The notes below the pieces were generated by a model. The model did not search any database, had not been told where the DNA came from, and was given only the letters and a program-made list of their open reading frames with translations. This document shows, in pieces, positions 55,065-63,586 of a stretch of 64,000 nucleotides of DNA. Positions within the stretch are counted from its first letter, which is position 1. Every line of letters starts with the position of its first letter. This DNA is from Chryseolinea sp. H1M3-3 (GTDB lineage: Bacteria > Bacteroidota > Bacteroidia > Cytophagales > Cyclobacteriaceae), in the NCBI RefSeq assembly GCF_029360725.1, contig NZ_JARKMY010000014.1, forward strand, positions 317,201-381,200, given 5' to 3'. The position numbers and the translations under genes were made by a program.

Positions 55065-56795
55065 ATGGATAAACTGTTACAACTTGTTCAAAGTAAAGCG
55101 CAAACGTGGCTTAATAGTCCTGTTATTGATGAGGCAACAAAATCGGAAGTGACTTCCCTTCTGTCTAAAAACGATTCGAAAGAACTAATTGATAATTTTT
55201 ATAAGGACCTGGAATTTGGGACCGGCGGCTTGCGGGGAGTCATGGGCGCGGGATCCAATTGCATGAACCAGTATATGGTGGGCATTGCCACACAGGGGCT
55301 TGCGAATTATTTGAATAAGACATTTCCTGGAAAAAAGATTAAGGCAGCAATTGCGTATGACAGCCGAAACAAAAGTGCTTTTTTCGCACAAGTAACAGCC
55401 GATATTTTTTCTGCCAATGGCATCGATGTTTATATGTTTTCCGAACTCCGTCCGACGCCATTACTATCGTTTGCTATTCGCTATCTCCAGTGCGATTCAG
55501 GTATTGTAATTACGGCTTCTCATAATCCAAAAGAATACAACGGATACAAGGCATACTGGAATGACGGCGCGCAGGTGGTTCCGCCTCACGATAAAAACAT
55601 TATCAATGAAGTGAAATTGATTACCTCTTTTGAACAGGTAAAATTTAAAGCCGATAAATCCAAAATACATACCATCGGACCAGACGTGGAAGCAGCTTAC
55701 TACGAAGAAGTAAAAAAGCTGATTCCCAATAAAGCAGTCATCTCCAAGCATAAGCATATTCCATTGGTGTACTCAAGCATTCATGGTGCCGGTATTACCA
55801 TGGTTCCTGAGTGTTTAAAACAAATAGGGTTCACCAATATCCATGTCGTTGAAGAGCAAGAAAAACCGGATGGGAATTTTCCAACGGTTCAGTCTCCAAA
55901 TCCCGAGGAAAAATCCGCGATGGAGTTAGTGATTAAAAAAGGTAAAGCTGTTGGAGCAACCATGGTGATGGCAACAGATCCTGATACAGACCGTGTAGGC
56001 ATAGGGGTACGCAAATCAGATGGCGATTTTATCTTGTTGAATGGCAACCAGGCGTTCAGTCTGATGATGTATTTTATCCTGAAAAATTTGAAAGACAAAA
56101 CGGATGCATACATCGCTAAGACTATTGTAACTTCTGAACTTGTTGATACGATGGCGGCCAAGCTTGGCGTCGAATGCTACAATACGCTGACCGGTTTCAA
56201 GTACATCGCTGAATTAATGGGTAAGTTGGATGGTGAAAAACGTTTTGTGGCTGCAGGTGAAGAAAGCTATGGCTATATGGTGGGTGATTTTGTCCGCGAT
56301 AAGGATGCTGTTTCTGCCTGCGCATTTTTTGCAGCCATGGCAGCAAGCGCTACCGACGAGAATAAATCCATGTACGACTGGTTAATCGATATGTATGTGG
56401 AGTTTGGTTATTATAAAGAAACTTTGCTTAACATTACGAAAAAAGGCCAGCAGGGGGAACAAGAAATAAAATCCATGATGGAGAAATTTCGAAATAATCC
56501 CCCTGAAACAATTATTGGAAGTAAGGTTGCCCGTTTGTTGGATTACAAAACGTTACAAGAGAAAAATTTATTGACTGGTAAAACAAGTGCGTTGAATTTT
56601 CCAGTCTCCGATGTGCTGCAGTTTTATTTGGAAGATGGTAGTAAAGTATCTGTGCGACCCTCTGGTACGGAACCAAAAATTAAATTTTATATGGCTGTAC
56701 AAGCACCGTTAAAATCACGGGAGGATTTTGCAGCTGTTACAGCTCAACTCGATAAGAAAATTAAAGGTCTCGAAGAATACTTACTTTCAGTTTAA
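55065..56795 (+). CDS. Phosphoglucomutase/phosphomannomutase family protein
   Basis: A 576-residue alpha-D-phosphohexomutase interconverting sugar-1- and sugar-6-phosphates. Substrate-entry motif FGTGGLRGVMGAGSNCMN (about 45-65), the phosphoserine loop ITASHNPKEYNGYKAYW with catalytic Ser152, the metal loop ATDPDTDRVGIGV (about 305), the sugar loop AAGEESYGYMVGDFVRDKDAV and the phosphate-binding VSVRPSGTEPKIKFYM at the C-terminus. Length (about 575) matches the PgcA-type group rather than the 450-residue ManB type, so glucose-1-phosphate is the likeliest substrate. A DinB-like gene starts on the last base of its stop codon. Confidence 0.92.
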   Translation: MDKLLQLVQSKAQTWLNSPVIDEATKSEVTSLLSKNDSKELIDNFYKDLEFGTGGLRGVMGAGSNCMNQYMVGIATQGLANYLNKTFPGKKIKAAIAYDSRNKSAFFAQVTADIFSANGIDVYMFSELRPTPLLSFAIRYLQCDSGIVITASHNPKEYNGYKAYWNDGAQVVPPHDKNIINEVKLITSFEQVKFKADKSKIHTIGPDVEAAYYEEVKKLIPNKAVISKHKHIPLVYSSIHGAGITMVPECLKQIGFTNIHVVEEQEKPDGNFPTVQSPNPEEKSAMELVIKKGKAVGATMVMATDPDTDRVGIGVRKSDGDFILLNGNQAFSLMMYFILKNLKDKTDAYIAKTIVTSELVDTMAAKLGVECYNTLTGFKYIAELMGKLDGEKRFVAAGEESYGYMVGDFVRDKDAVSACAFFAAMAASATDENKSMYDWLIDMYVEFGYYKETLLNITKKGQQGEQEIKSMMEKFRNNPPETIIGSKVARLLDYKTLQEKNLLTGKTSALNFPVSDVLQFYLEDGSKVSVRPSGTEPKIKFYMAVQAPLKSREDFAAVTAQLDKKIKGLEEYLLSV

Positions 56796-57256
56796 TGCGG
56801 TTAGACATGATCATCATCCTTGAAACACTCTTAAAATTATTCGATCGCGATTTACAACGGCTGGAGGAAGAAATTAATCTATATCCCTCTGAAGAAGCTA
56901 TTTGGAAAGTTAGTGGCGATATAAAAAATCCTGCCGGTAATTTGTGCCTTCACATTTGCGGCAACCTGCAGCACTACATCGGCGCTAATCTCGGGCGAAC
57001 TTCCTATGTTCGAAATCGTGATTATGAATTTGCAGCAAAGGACATTTCAAAGGCAGCGCTGAGTGCTGAAGTTCAAAAAACGAAACAAGTCGTTCGCGAA
57101 ACACTCGAAACGCTTAAACCCTCTAGCCTGGAGGCTGAATATCCGGAAAAGGTTTTTGAATATTCAATGACAACAGCCTATTTCCTGATACATCTCTCCT
57201 CCCATTTGGGATATCACCTTGGACAAATTAACTATCATAGAAGGATTCTTCAGTAG
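56795..57256 (+). CDS. DinB/DUF1572-like putative metal-dependent protein
   Basis: A 153-residue four-helix protein of the DinB/DUF1572 superfamily. Possible metal ligands are His in HICGNLQHYIGANLG and the HLSSHLGYHLGQINYHRR segment at the C-terminus. Family members include thiol-dependent S-transferases such as bacillithiol transferase, but the role here is unknown. The start codon overlaps the mutase stop (TAATG), which implies translational coupling; ATG at 56807 is an alternative start. Confidence 0.78.
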   Translation: MRLDMIIILETLLKLFDRDLQRLEEEINLYPSEEAIWKVSGDIKNPAGNLCLHICGNLQHYIGANLGRTSYVRNRDYEFAAKDISKAALSAEVQKTKQVVRETLETLKPSSLEAEYPEKVFEYSMTTAYFLIHLSSHLGYHLGQINYHRRILQ

Positions 57257-57643
57257 AGAATGCGGTCGCCGGCGTCGGTCGCCAAGATCGGTGATCGTTA
57301 ATTATTTTCCATGTGCTAAGTAATCATCGCGTAACCCTTCTGGCTCCGTCTGTCATCGTTCGAGCTTTCGTAACGCTTCGATCGAGCTTCCATCATCCTT
57401 GCATAAAATCAGCTTTTATGCAACAACCCTGCATCCAAACGGGTGCTTGACGGAAACTCCATCGAAGGTAAACGCTAGTCAGATCGGGGCGCACGGCTAT
57501 CAATGGGAATGCTCGAAAGTACGTTGGCTGTTTGATATCGAAACCATGCCCACCTCTCACTTCATGGCAGTCCGGGAAATAAGACGACAGACCTTTGCGC
57601 AATTTTCCCGTTCCCAATATCCTGATTACCTTTGCGGATTGCC
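57257..57643. other. Gap between the DinB-like gene and mtaB
   Basis: A 387-bp stretch with a GC-rich direct repeat of GGTCGCC at its left end (about 57265-57290), a perfect 25-bp palindromic hairpin at 57399-57423 and the mtaB upstream region. Two antiparallel overlapping ORFs (82 and 91 codons) cover the right two-thirds, but neither resembles a known protein, and I do not call them genes. Confidence 0.5.
57399..57423. repeat. Perfect palindromic hairpin
   Basis: TTGCATAAAA and TTTTATGCAA, a perfect 10-bp stem with a 5-base loop (TCAGC). It is about 140 bp downstream of the DinB-like gene. There is no T-tract after it, so it could be a terminator variant, a protein-binding site or part of a dispersed element. 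Confidence 0.7.
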
Positions 57644-58966
57644 ATGAAAAAAGTCGCGTTTTACACACTGGGATGCAAGCTTAATTACTCTGAGACCTCC
57701 ACAATTTCAAGGTTGTTTGAAGAAAAGGGCTACCGAAAAGTCGAGTTTACAGAGACACCTGATATTTTTATTATCAACACCTGCTCTGTAACAGAAAATG
57801 CCGACAAGAAATGCCATAAAATTGTGCGGGAGGCTCGAAGTATTTCCCCTGATGCTTATGTGGCTATAATTGGATGTTATGCCCAACTAAAACCGCAGGA
57901 AATCGCCACTATACCCGGCGTGGATGCGGTGCTGGGTGCAGCCGAAAAATTCAGGTTAGTAGAATTACTGGACGGTTTTGTAAGACCGCCGGAAGCACAG
58001 GTTTTTGCTTCGGATATTGAAACAGCAAACAGGTTCAACACATCCTATTCGCTGCACGACAGAACCCGTACGTTTCTTAAAGTACAGGATGGATGTGATT
58101 ACTCATGTTCTTTCTGTACGATACCATTGGCACGCGGGGCAAGTCGAAGTGATAGCATTGCCAATATTGTCAGGACAGCAACTGAAATTGGAAAAACAGA
58201 CGTACGAGAAGTTGTACTCACGGGGGTAAACACGGGCGATTTTGGCATCCAGGAAGGAAAACGTGTAGAGCGATTTATTGATCTCATCAAGGCGCTGGAC
58301 AACGTGCCGGGTATTGACCGTTTCCGGATTTCATCTATCGAGCCCAATCTTCTTACCAACGAGATCATACAATTTGTTGCAGAATCAAATAAGTTCGTCC
58401 CGCATTTTCATATTCCATTACAGTCGGGCTCCAATAAAGTGTTGAAGCTCATGAAGCGACGGTACCTTCGTGAATTATATGTTGATCGGGTAGCGGAAAT
58501 AAAATCATGGATGCCCAATGCCTGTATCGGTGTTGATGTCATCGTTGGGTTTCCCGGAGAGACACAAGAGGATTTTTTGGAAACATACGAGTTTTTGAAT
58601 AACCTGAATATTTCTTATCTCCACGTATTTACCTACTCCGAACGCGAGAATACGTTGGCGGCCACCTTAAACGATGTTGTGCCTAAACATATCCGGGCAG
58701 AACGCTCTAAAATGCTGCATATCCTTTCCGACAAAAAGCGCAGAAAATTTTACGAGGAAAATTTAGATCGGGAAGCAATTGTTCTTTTTGAGAACGACAT
58801 CGAAAATGGAATGATGCATGGCTTTACCGAGAACTACGTTCGCGTCACCGCCAAGTACGATCCGGTGCTGGTGAACGATTTGAAAAAATTGCGTCTAAAG
58901 CTTATCAACGAAAAAGGACTTGTTGAATTAGAAGAACCATCTATCGAAATGCTGGCGCATCGATAG
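57644..58966 (+). CDS. mtaB: tRNA t6A37 methylthiotransferase
   Basis: A 440-residue radical-SAM methylthiotransferase that converts t6A37 to ms2t6A37 in ANN-decoding tRNAs. N-terminal UPF0004 domain with the auxiliary cluster cysteines in FYTLGCKLNYSE, NTCSVTENADKKC and IIGCYAQLKP; the radical-SAM motif CDYSCSFCTIP; SSIEPNLLT, HFHIPLQSGSNKVLKLMKR, GVDVIVGFPGETQEDF and HVFTYSEREN; and a short TRAM-like C-terminus. The TTG at 57632 would add four residues; the ATG at 57644 fits the family start (KKVAFYTLGCKL). The choice of MtaB over MiaB follows from the GCKLNYSE start and the length. Confidence 0.92.
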   Translation: MKKVAFYTLGCKLNYSETSTISRLFEEKGYRKVEFTETPDIFIINTCSVTENADKKCHKIVREARSISPDAYVAIIGCYAQLKPQEIATIPGVDAVLGAAEKFRLVELLDGFVRPPEAQVFASDIETANRFNTSYSLHDRTRTFLKVQDGCDYSCSFCTIPLARGASRSDSIANIVRTATEIGKTDVREVVLTGVNTGDFGIQEGKRVERFIDLIKALDNVPGIDRFRISSIEPNLLTNEIIQFVAESNKFVPHFHIPLQSGSNKVLKLMKRRYLRELYVDRVAEIKSWMPNACIGVDVIVGFPGETQEDFLETYEFLNNLNISYLHVFTYSERENTLAATLNDVVPKHIRAERSKMLHILSDKKRRKFYEENLDREAIVLFENDIENGMMHGFTENYVRVTAKYDPVLVNDLKKLRLKLINEKGLVELEEPSIEMLAHR

Positions 58967-59446
58967 GATTGCCCTCCCACATTCGATCCGGCACAACCAA
59001 TCTATCTAACGCCATCGCCAAATGCATTCGTTTGAATCAATTCCCGACCGTTTAAGGAATGATCCACACGGGCTCTAATCTTAACATAAGTTATTGATGA
59101 TCAATCCAATTAGCGCCGGTTTGCAACGTTTTAAAGGGTAGATTCGCGATGCGGGAAAGAATAAAGTTCTTATTTTAGGAACAAGCCCGAAAGCTTATGT
59201 GTTTAAAAAATCAAGGAACACAACCATACTTACACGATTAATATAATCAACGACTAAAACGGTTGTAGGAATTTTAAGCAAAGTAACTTAGGCCCATATT
59301 TTAACCCCGTATTAAAATGATAACTGTATTTTTTATTGGTGTTTTGATCGCCATTTTTAATAGCATTCAAAAACTTCATGTTCGGCCCGTATTTGTTAGA
59401 GTTAAAGCGAATAATAACAAGCGGAATTTCAAATGACTAACCGATT
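58967..59446. other. Gap between mtaB and the LolD-type gene
   Basis: A 480-bp AT-rich stretch between convergent genes. It holds one small ORF on the plus strand (59317-59436, described separately). No tRNA, riboswitch or clear terminator was recognised. Confidence 0.5.
59317..59436 (+). CDS. Possible small membrane peptide
   Basis: A 39-codon ORF from ATG to TGA with a hydrophobic N-terminal half (TVFFIGVLIAIF) and a basic C-terminal half (Arg, Lys and Asn rich, ending KRNFK). This layout is typical of single-helix small membrane proteins, but no homologue is recognised and no promoter or Shine-Dalgarno is clear. It may be chance. Confidence 0.3.
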   Translation: MITVFFIGVLIAIFNSIQKLHVRPVFVRVKANNNKRNFK

Positions 59447-60121
59447 TTAAGAAATCTTCGGTTCTTCAATTTTTGTAATCACCCCGTCCTTAAGTTCGAT
59501 TCTTCGATCTGCCATCTCGGATAGATGTTCGTTATGGGTAACAATGATAAAAGTCTGTCCCGTTTCTTGTCGAAGTTGAAAGAAAAGGCGGTGCAGGTCT
59601 TCTGCATTTTTGGAATCCAGATTACCGCTCGGTTCGTCTGCCAGAATCAAATCCGGGGCGTTGATCATAGCCCGCGCTACAGCAGTTCGCTGCTGCTCCC
59701 CTCCCGACAATTCAGAGGGTTTGTGATGAATTCGATCTTCCAATCCTAACATTTTTAGCAATTCTTCACCCCGTTGCCTTATTTTCCTTTCATCTTTCTT
59801 CCCAATTAGGCCAGGGATGATAACATTTTCCAAGGCTGAGAATTCCGGCAGGAGGTTATGAAACTGAAAGACGAACCCTAAAGATTTATTACGGAATGCA
59901 GCAAGATTTTTTGCAGACTGGCTGAATACATCTTTATCATGAATGAAAACTTTGCCTTTATCCGGGCTATCAAGCGTACCCAAAATATGGAGCAATGTAC
60001 TTTTACCCGCGCCTGAAGCACCAACAATTGCTACAATCTCACCTTTTCTAATTTCGAGATCAATTCCCTTAAGCACAGCCAATTTACCGTAGGATTTTTC
60101 AATCTGAGTGGCGCGTAACAT
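59447..60121 (-). CDS. LolD-like ABC transporter ATP-binding protein
   Basis: A 224-residue ATPase of the MacB/LolD type. Walker [17 protein letters not shown]-loop [17 protein letters not shown], signature [15 protein letters not shown], Walker [13 protein letters not shown], His switch VTHNEHL. Relatives power lipoprotein release or export of peptides by FtsX-fold permeases. No permease is adjacent; the nearest FtsX-type gene in the window is at 14147. It is divergent from sucC, 69 bp away. Confidence 0.88.
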   Translation of the reverse strand: MLRATQIEKSYGKLAVLKGIDLEIRKGEIVAIVGASGAGKSTLLHILGTLDSPDKGKVFIHDKDVFSQSAKNLAAFRNKSLGFVFQFHNLLPEFSALENVIIPGLIGKKDERKIRQRGEELLKMLGLEDRIHHKPSELSGGEQQRTAVARAMINAPDLILADEPSGNLDSKNAEDLHRLFFQLRQETGQTFIIVTHNEHLSEMADRRIELKDGVITKIEEPKIS

Positions 60122-60141
60122 TGTTTGAATTTACGTGTTTC

Positions 60142-60172
60142 TTGAAATAAAGCCGTAAATAAACTAGTTTCG
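60142..60172 (+). promoter_or_regulatory. Candidate promoter for sucC
   Basis: TTG at 60142-60144, then 20 bp, then TAGTTTCG at 60165-60172, which fits the Bacteroidota TTG-N19/21-TAnnTTTG layout with one mismatch. It ends 18 bases before the sucC ATG. Confidence 0.5.
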
Positions 60173-60190
60173 CCCCAAACAAAAAATTTC

Positions 60191-61402
60191 ATGAACATCC
60201 ACGAATACCAAGGAAAAGAAATTCTTAAGAAGTACGGGGTAACAATTCAACGCGGCATAGTTGCTGATACTCCGGATAGTGCTATTCAAGCGGCAAAGGA
60301 ACTTCAGGCAGAAACTGGAACGAAATGGTTTGTCATCAAATCCCAGATACATGCTGGTGGACGTGGAAAAGGAAAGATCAGGGAGACAGGCTCGCACGGC
60401 GTCGTATTAGCAAAAAGTATCGCGGAGGTACCGGATAAAGTAAAGGCCATACTGGGGGGCACACTAGTAACGCACCAAACAGGCGCAGAAGGAAAAAAAG
60501 TAAATAAAGTATTGATTGCCGAGGATGTTTATTATCCCGGGGAAGCTCAGCCAAAAGAATACTACCTGAGTATCTTGCTTGACAGGTCAAAGGCTTGTCC
60601 CGTGATCATGGCATCAACTGAAGGCGGTATGAACATCGAAGAAGTTGCTGAAGAACATCCTGAAAAAATTATAAAGGAATGGATCGATCCTGTTGTTGGA
60701 CTGCAGCCATTCCAGGCACGTAAAATTGCTTTCGCTTTGGGATGGGAAGGAAATGCTTTCAAAGAAGGTGTGAGATTCATCAACTCACTTTACACTGCAT
60801 ACCTCGGCTTGGATGCTTCCATGTTTGAGATCAACCCGTTACTGAAAACATCCGACAATAAAATTCTTGCGGTAGATGCTAAAGTAAACCTGGATGACAA
60901 TGCGTTGTACAGACATAAAGATCTGGCTGAATTGAGAGATATCACAGAAGAAGATCCTTTGGAAGTAGAGGCAGGTAAAGCCGGGTTAAACTATGTAAAG
61001 CTGGACGGCAATGTTGGATGCATGGTAAACGGTGCCGGACTTGCCATGGCGACAATGGACATTATCAAACTGTCGGGCGGAGAACCCGCTAACTTTTTGG
61101 ACGTAGGGGGTGGAGCAAATGCTGAAACTGTTGAAGCTGGGTTCCGTATCATTCTAAAAGATCCTAATGTAAAAGCTATTCTGATCAACATCTTTGGGGG
61201 AATTGTTCGGTGCGACCGTGTAGCCAATGGCGTTGTGGAGGCTTATAAAAAGATTGGTGATATTAAGGTGCCGATCATTGTACGCTTGCAGGGAACAAAC
61301 GCTGAAGAAGGTGCAAAAATTATTGAGCAATCAGGATTAAAAGTATTCTCTGCCATATTGCTTAAGGATGCTGCTCAGAGAGTTAAAGAAGTATTAAGTT
61401 AA
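60191..61402 (+). CDS. sucC: Succinyl-CoA synthetase beta subunit (ADP-forming)
   Basis: A 403-residue ATP-grasp subunit of the TCA-cycle enzyme that converts succinyl-CoA and ADP to succinate, CoA and ATP. It begins [21 protein letters not shown] and carries [44 protein letters not shown]-type [18 protein letters not shown] and [17 protein letters not shown]. Length is slightly above the E. coli enzyme, as is usual in Bacteroidota. The alpha subunit sucD is not adjacent: the next gene on the same strand is an outer-membrane protein, so the pair is unlinked here. Confidence 0.95.
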   Translation: MNIHEYQGKEILKKYGVTIQRGIVADTPDSAIQAAKELQAETGTKWFVIKSQIHAGGRGKGKIRETGSHGVVLAKSIAEVPDKVKAILGGTLVTHQTGAEGKKVNKVLIAEDVYYPGEAQPKEYYLSILLDRSKACPVIMASTEGGMNIEEVAEEHPEKIIKEWIDPVVGLQPFQARKIAFALGWEGNAFKEGVRFINSLYTAYLGLDASMFEINPLLKTSDNKILAVDAKVNLDDNALYRHKDLAELRDITEEDPLEVEAGKAGLNYVKLDGNVGCMVNGAGLAMATMDIIKLSGGEPANFLDVGGGANAETVEAGFRIILKDPNVKAILINIFGGIVRCDRVANGVVEAYKKIGDIKVPIIVRLQGTNAEEGAKIIEQSGLKVFSAILLKDAAQRVKEVLS

Positions 61403-61464
61403 ATCATTTTTTATCAGTCCTCTAAATTGTTTATATTCACCAAAACTATAGTCTGAAGAAAAGG

Positions 61465-62340
61465 ATGAAGAAGCTTTCAATACTCGTTCTGATTGGATTA
61501 ACCACACTTCCTTTTGCAGGTAACGCTCAAAGCTTTTTCGCTCTTCGCAGAGATCGAAATTTCCTGGTAAGTATAGGAACAGGTACAGCAACTTACAAAG
61601 GGGAAATGGTGAACCCTGGTGACTTTGGGAGTCTACGTCCAAACATTGCCATTGGTGCCGAATATTATTTGAATAGTCGGTTGAGTGCCCGCGCCGAGCT
61701 GACCTACTTCCAGCTAAGAGGTGACGATAAAAAAGCTGATGATGATCGATGGGAGAGAAATCTTTCATTTAAATCGGGTAATGTTGAATTGGCATTGTTA
61801 GGCGCGGTCAACCTTAGCCCTATGGGCTTACGGTTTTACCAACGCTCTGCCTTAAATATTCATGCTTTTGCCGGCATTGGTGTATTGTATTTTAATCCTA
61901 AAGCAGAGATCGACGGAAAGACATACGCCTTGCAGCCGCTTCAAACTGAAGGAAAAAAGTATAGCCGTATTCAACCCGTCATACCGTTTGGATTAGGTGC
62001 GCGGATCAAACTGGATCCATTCTTCAACATTTTAATTGAAGGTGGGTACAGGATTACGTTTACCGATTATTTAGACGATGTCAGCATTCGTCGCTATCCT
62101 GATCCTGCCACCCTGAAAAACGATTTAGCGCGCCGGTTATCCGATAGAAGACCTGAAATTGGAACACAACCAGATAATCCCACACGAGTTGGTGTCCGTG
62201 GCAATCCTAAAGAAAATGATGGCTATTTGATTTTAAATGTTACGTTACAATACTACTTGCCTCAAATGATATTTGAGAATTATAACAAGTTGTATAACGT
62301 GAAGCGTAAAGGATATTATCGCAAGCCTAGAAAAAGTTAG
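61465..62340 (+). CDS. Outer-membrane beta-barrel protein (DUF6089-like)
   Basis: A 291-residue protein with a signal peptide (LIGLTTLPFAGNAQ) and barrel-type strands: FLVSIGTGTATYKGEM, NIAIGAEYYLNSRLSARAEL, NVELALLGAVNLSP, NIHAFAGIGVLYFNP, VIPFGLGARIKLDPFFNILI, EGGYRITFTDYLDDVS and YLILNVTLQYYLPQ. The FTDYLDDVS motif and the pattern resemble DUF6089 barrels. It follows sucC by 62 bp, possibly in one transcript, with no functional link known. Confidence 0.75.
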   Translation: MKKLSILVLIGLTTLPFAGNAQSFFALRRDRNFLVSIGTGTATYKGEMVNPGDFGSLRPNIAIGAEYYLNSRLSARAELTYFQLRGDDKKADDDRWERNLSFKSGNVELALLGAVNLSPMGLRFYQRSALNIHAFAGIGVLYFNPKAEIDGKTYALQPLQTEGKKYSRIQPVIPFGLGARIKLDPFFNILIEGGYRITFTDYLDDVSIRRYPDPATLKNDLARRLSDRRPEIGTQPDNPTRVGVRGNPKENDGYLILNVTLQYYLPQMIFENYNKLYNVKRKGYYRKPRKS

Positions 62341-62395
62341 TCTGTCTATCAATGGTAGGCAAGATCGCTGCTAACTTCATAAGATCACTTGATGC

Positions 62396-63421
62396 CTACT
62401 CCATCAATATACTCTGGTATTTCTTCGTCTCGCCCAATGTATTGGCAATTCCTTTGGACACCGATAAAAGCGGCTGAGGATCAATATGAACTGGAAGCCG
62501 CAGCTTGGTTTCAAATCGCTCGCGTAAGCCTCTTAGCATCGCACTGCCGCCGGTAATATGAATGCCATTTTCATAAATATCACTGGCAAGTTCAGGTGGA
62601 CAAGTTTCTAACGTCTGGACTACACTATGCTCGATAGCGCTTATTGATTTTTCCAACACGAATGCAATTTCACTGTGATTGACTTTTTTTGTCACAGGAA
62701 TACCTTCTACCAAATCCTTACCTTTTACAATTAAAGGCTGCGGTATCTCCGGAGGATTATCCATCACCGCGCCCACTTTTATTTTTATCTGTTCAGCAGT
62801 TTTTAAACCGATTGCCACATTATAATTTCTTCTGAAATGATCTTGTATTTCTTCGTCAAAAGTATCCCCCGCTACTTTAAGAGATTGAAAAGCGGCAATC
62901 CCTGAAAGAGAAATCACAACAATTTCTGTTATACCTCCACCAATATCAATGATCATTTTTCCGTTAGGCTCGCGGATGTTTAACCCGATGCCCATAGCCG
63001 CTGCAATAGGCTCATAAACCATGTAAGTATGTCTGGCGCTGAATTGGTCCAGCACATCCCTTAATGCACGTCGTTCAACCTCCGTTGTGTTATATGGAAT
63101 TCCTGAAATGATGCAGTCATATCCGCTCATAAAAGAACCGCAGCCACACGCCTGACCTACCATTTCGTGAATCATCTGGCGCGCAGAATCATAATCGGCT
63201 ATCACGCCGCCTCTCAGCGGTTTAACCGGTCGCAGTTCCTCATGATTTTTTTCAAACATATTATAAGCCTTGTCGCCAACGGCCTTTACGGCGTGGCTTC
63301 CCGCATCAAAAACAATGTATGAAGGTTGAGAGAAAAGAACACTCTGACGATTACTCACGACGGTATTGTTATTACCCAAATCAAGTGCTACACTTTTGTT
63401 CTTAAAGAAATTAAAATTCAT
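62396..63421 (-). CDS. MreB-like actin-family protein (paralogue)
   Basis: A 341-residue bacterial actin of the MreB/Mbl family. Phosphate-1 region VALDLGNNNTVVS, PSYIVFDAGSHAVKAVGDKAYNMFEKN and RPVKPLRGGVIADYDSARQM match MreB, as do YEPIAAAMGIGLNI, the phosphate-2 motif IIDIGGGITEIVV, the adenosine motif ITGGSAMLRGL and LSVSKGIANTL near the end. It differs from canonical MreB in the phosphate-1 loop (DLGNNNT instead of DLGTANT) and is not followed by mreC or mreD. It is therefore likely a second MreB-type filament protein rather than the main rod-shape gene. Confidence 0.82.
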   Translation of the reverse strand: MNFNFFKNKSVALDLGNNNTVVSNRQSVLFSQPSYIVFDAGSHAVKAVGDKAYNMFEKNHEELRPVKPLRGGVIADYDSARQMIHEMVGQACGCGSFMSGYDCIISGIPYNTTEVERRALRDVLDQFSARHTYMVYEPIAAAMGIGLNIREPNGKMIIDIGGGITEIVVISLSGIAAFQSLKVAGDTFDEEIQDHFRRNYNVAIGLKTAEQIKIKVGAVMDNPPEIPQPLIVKGKDLVEGIPVTKKVNHSEIAFVLEKSISAIEHSVVQTLETCPPELASDIYENGIHITGGSAMLRGLRERFETKLRLPVHIDPQPLLSVSKGIANTLGETKKYQSILME

Positions 63422-63427
63422 GGTTAA

Positions 63428-63450
63428 AAAGTGTTGAGGTGTTGAAGTTC
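63428..63450. repeat. Dispersed 23-bp repeat, copy 2
   Basis: Exact match, in the same orientation, to 23704-23726. It lies 6 bp upstream of the leftward MreB-like gene start, in a 165-bp gap. A further related octamer (GAAGTGTTGG) follows it. Confidence 0.8.
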
Positions 63451-63586
63451 GAAGTGTTGGAGTTTGTTAGACTCTATGCAAGCACTGGAACTCTTAATCA
63501 TTCTGCCGGGGTTAATCTAATTTGCTGTTGTTTGTGATGGTGTAAAAGTCGTAACTTCCCTGACTATAACCAACCTTAAATATTCT

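Noticed and set aside
57393-57668. Antiparallel 91- and 82-codon ORFs in the mtaB leader
   Set aside because: They overlap each other almost fully, neither resembles a known family, and one runs into mtaB. Kept only as a note on the gap.
61394-61768. 124-codon minus-strand ORF over the start of the DUF6089-like gene
   Set aside because: It is antisense to a gene with a signal peptide and barrel pattern, and its own sequence has no domain-like features.
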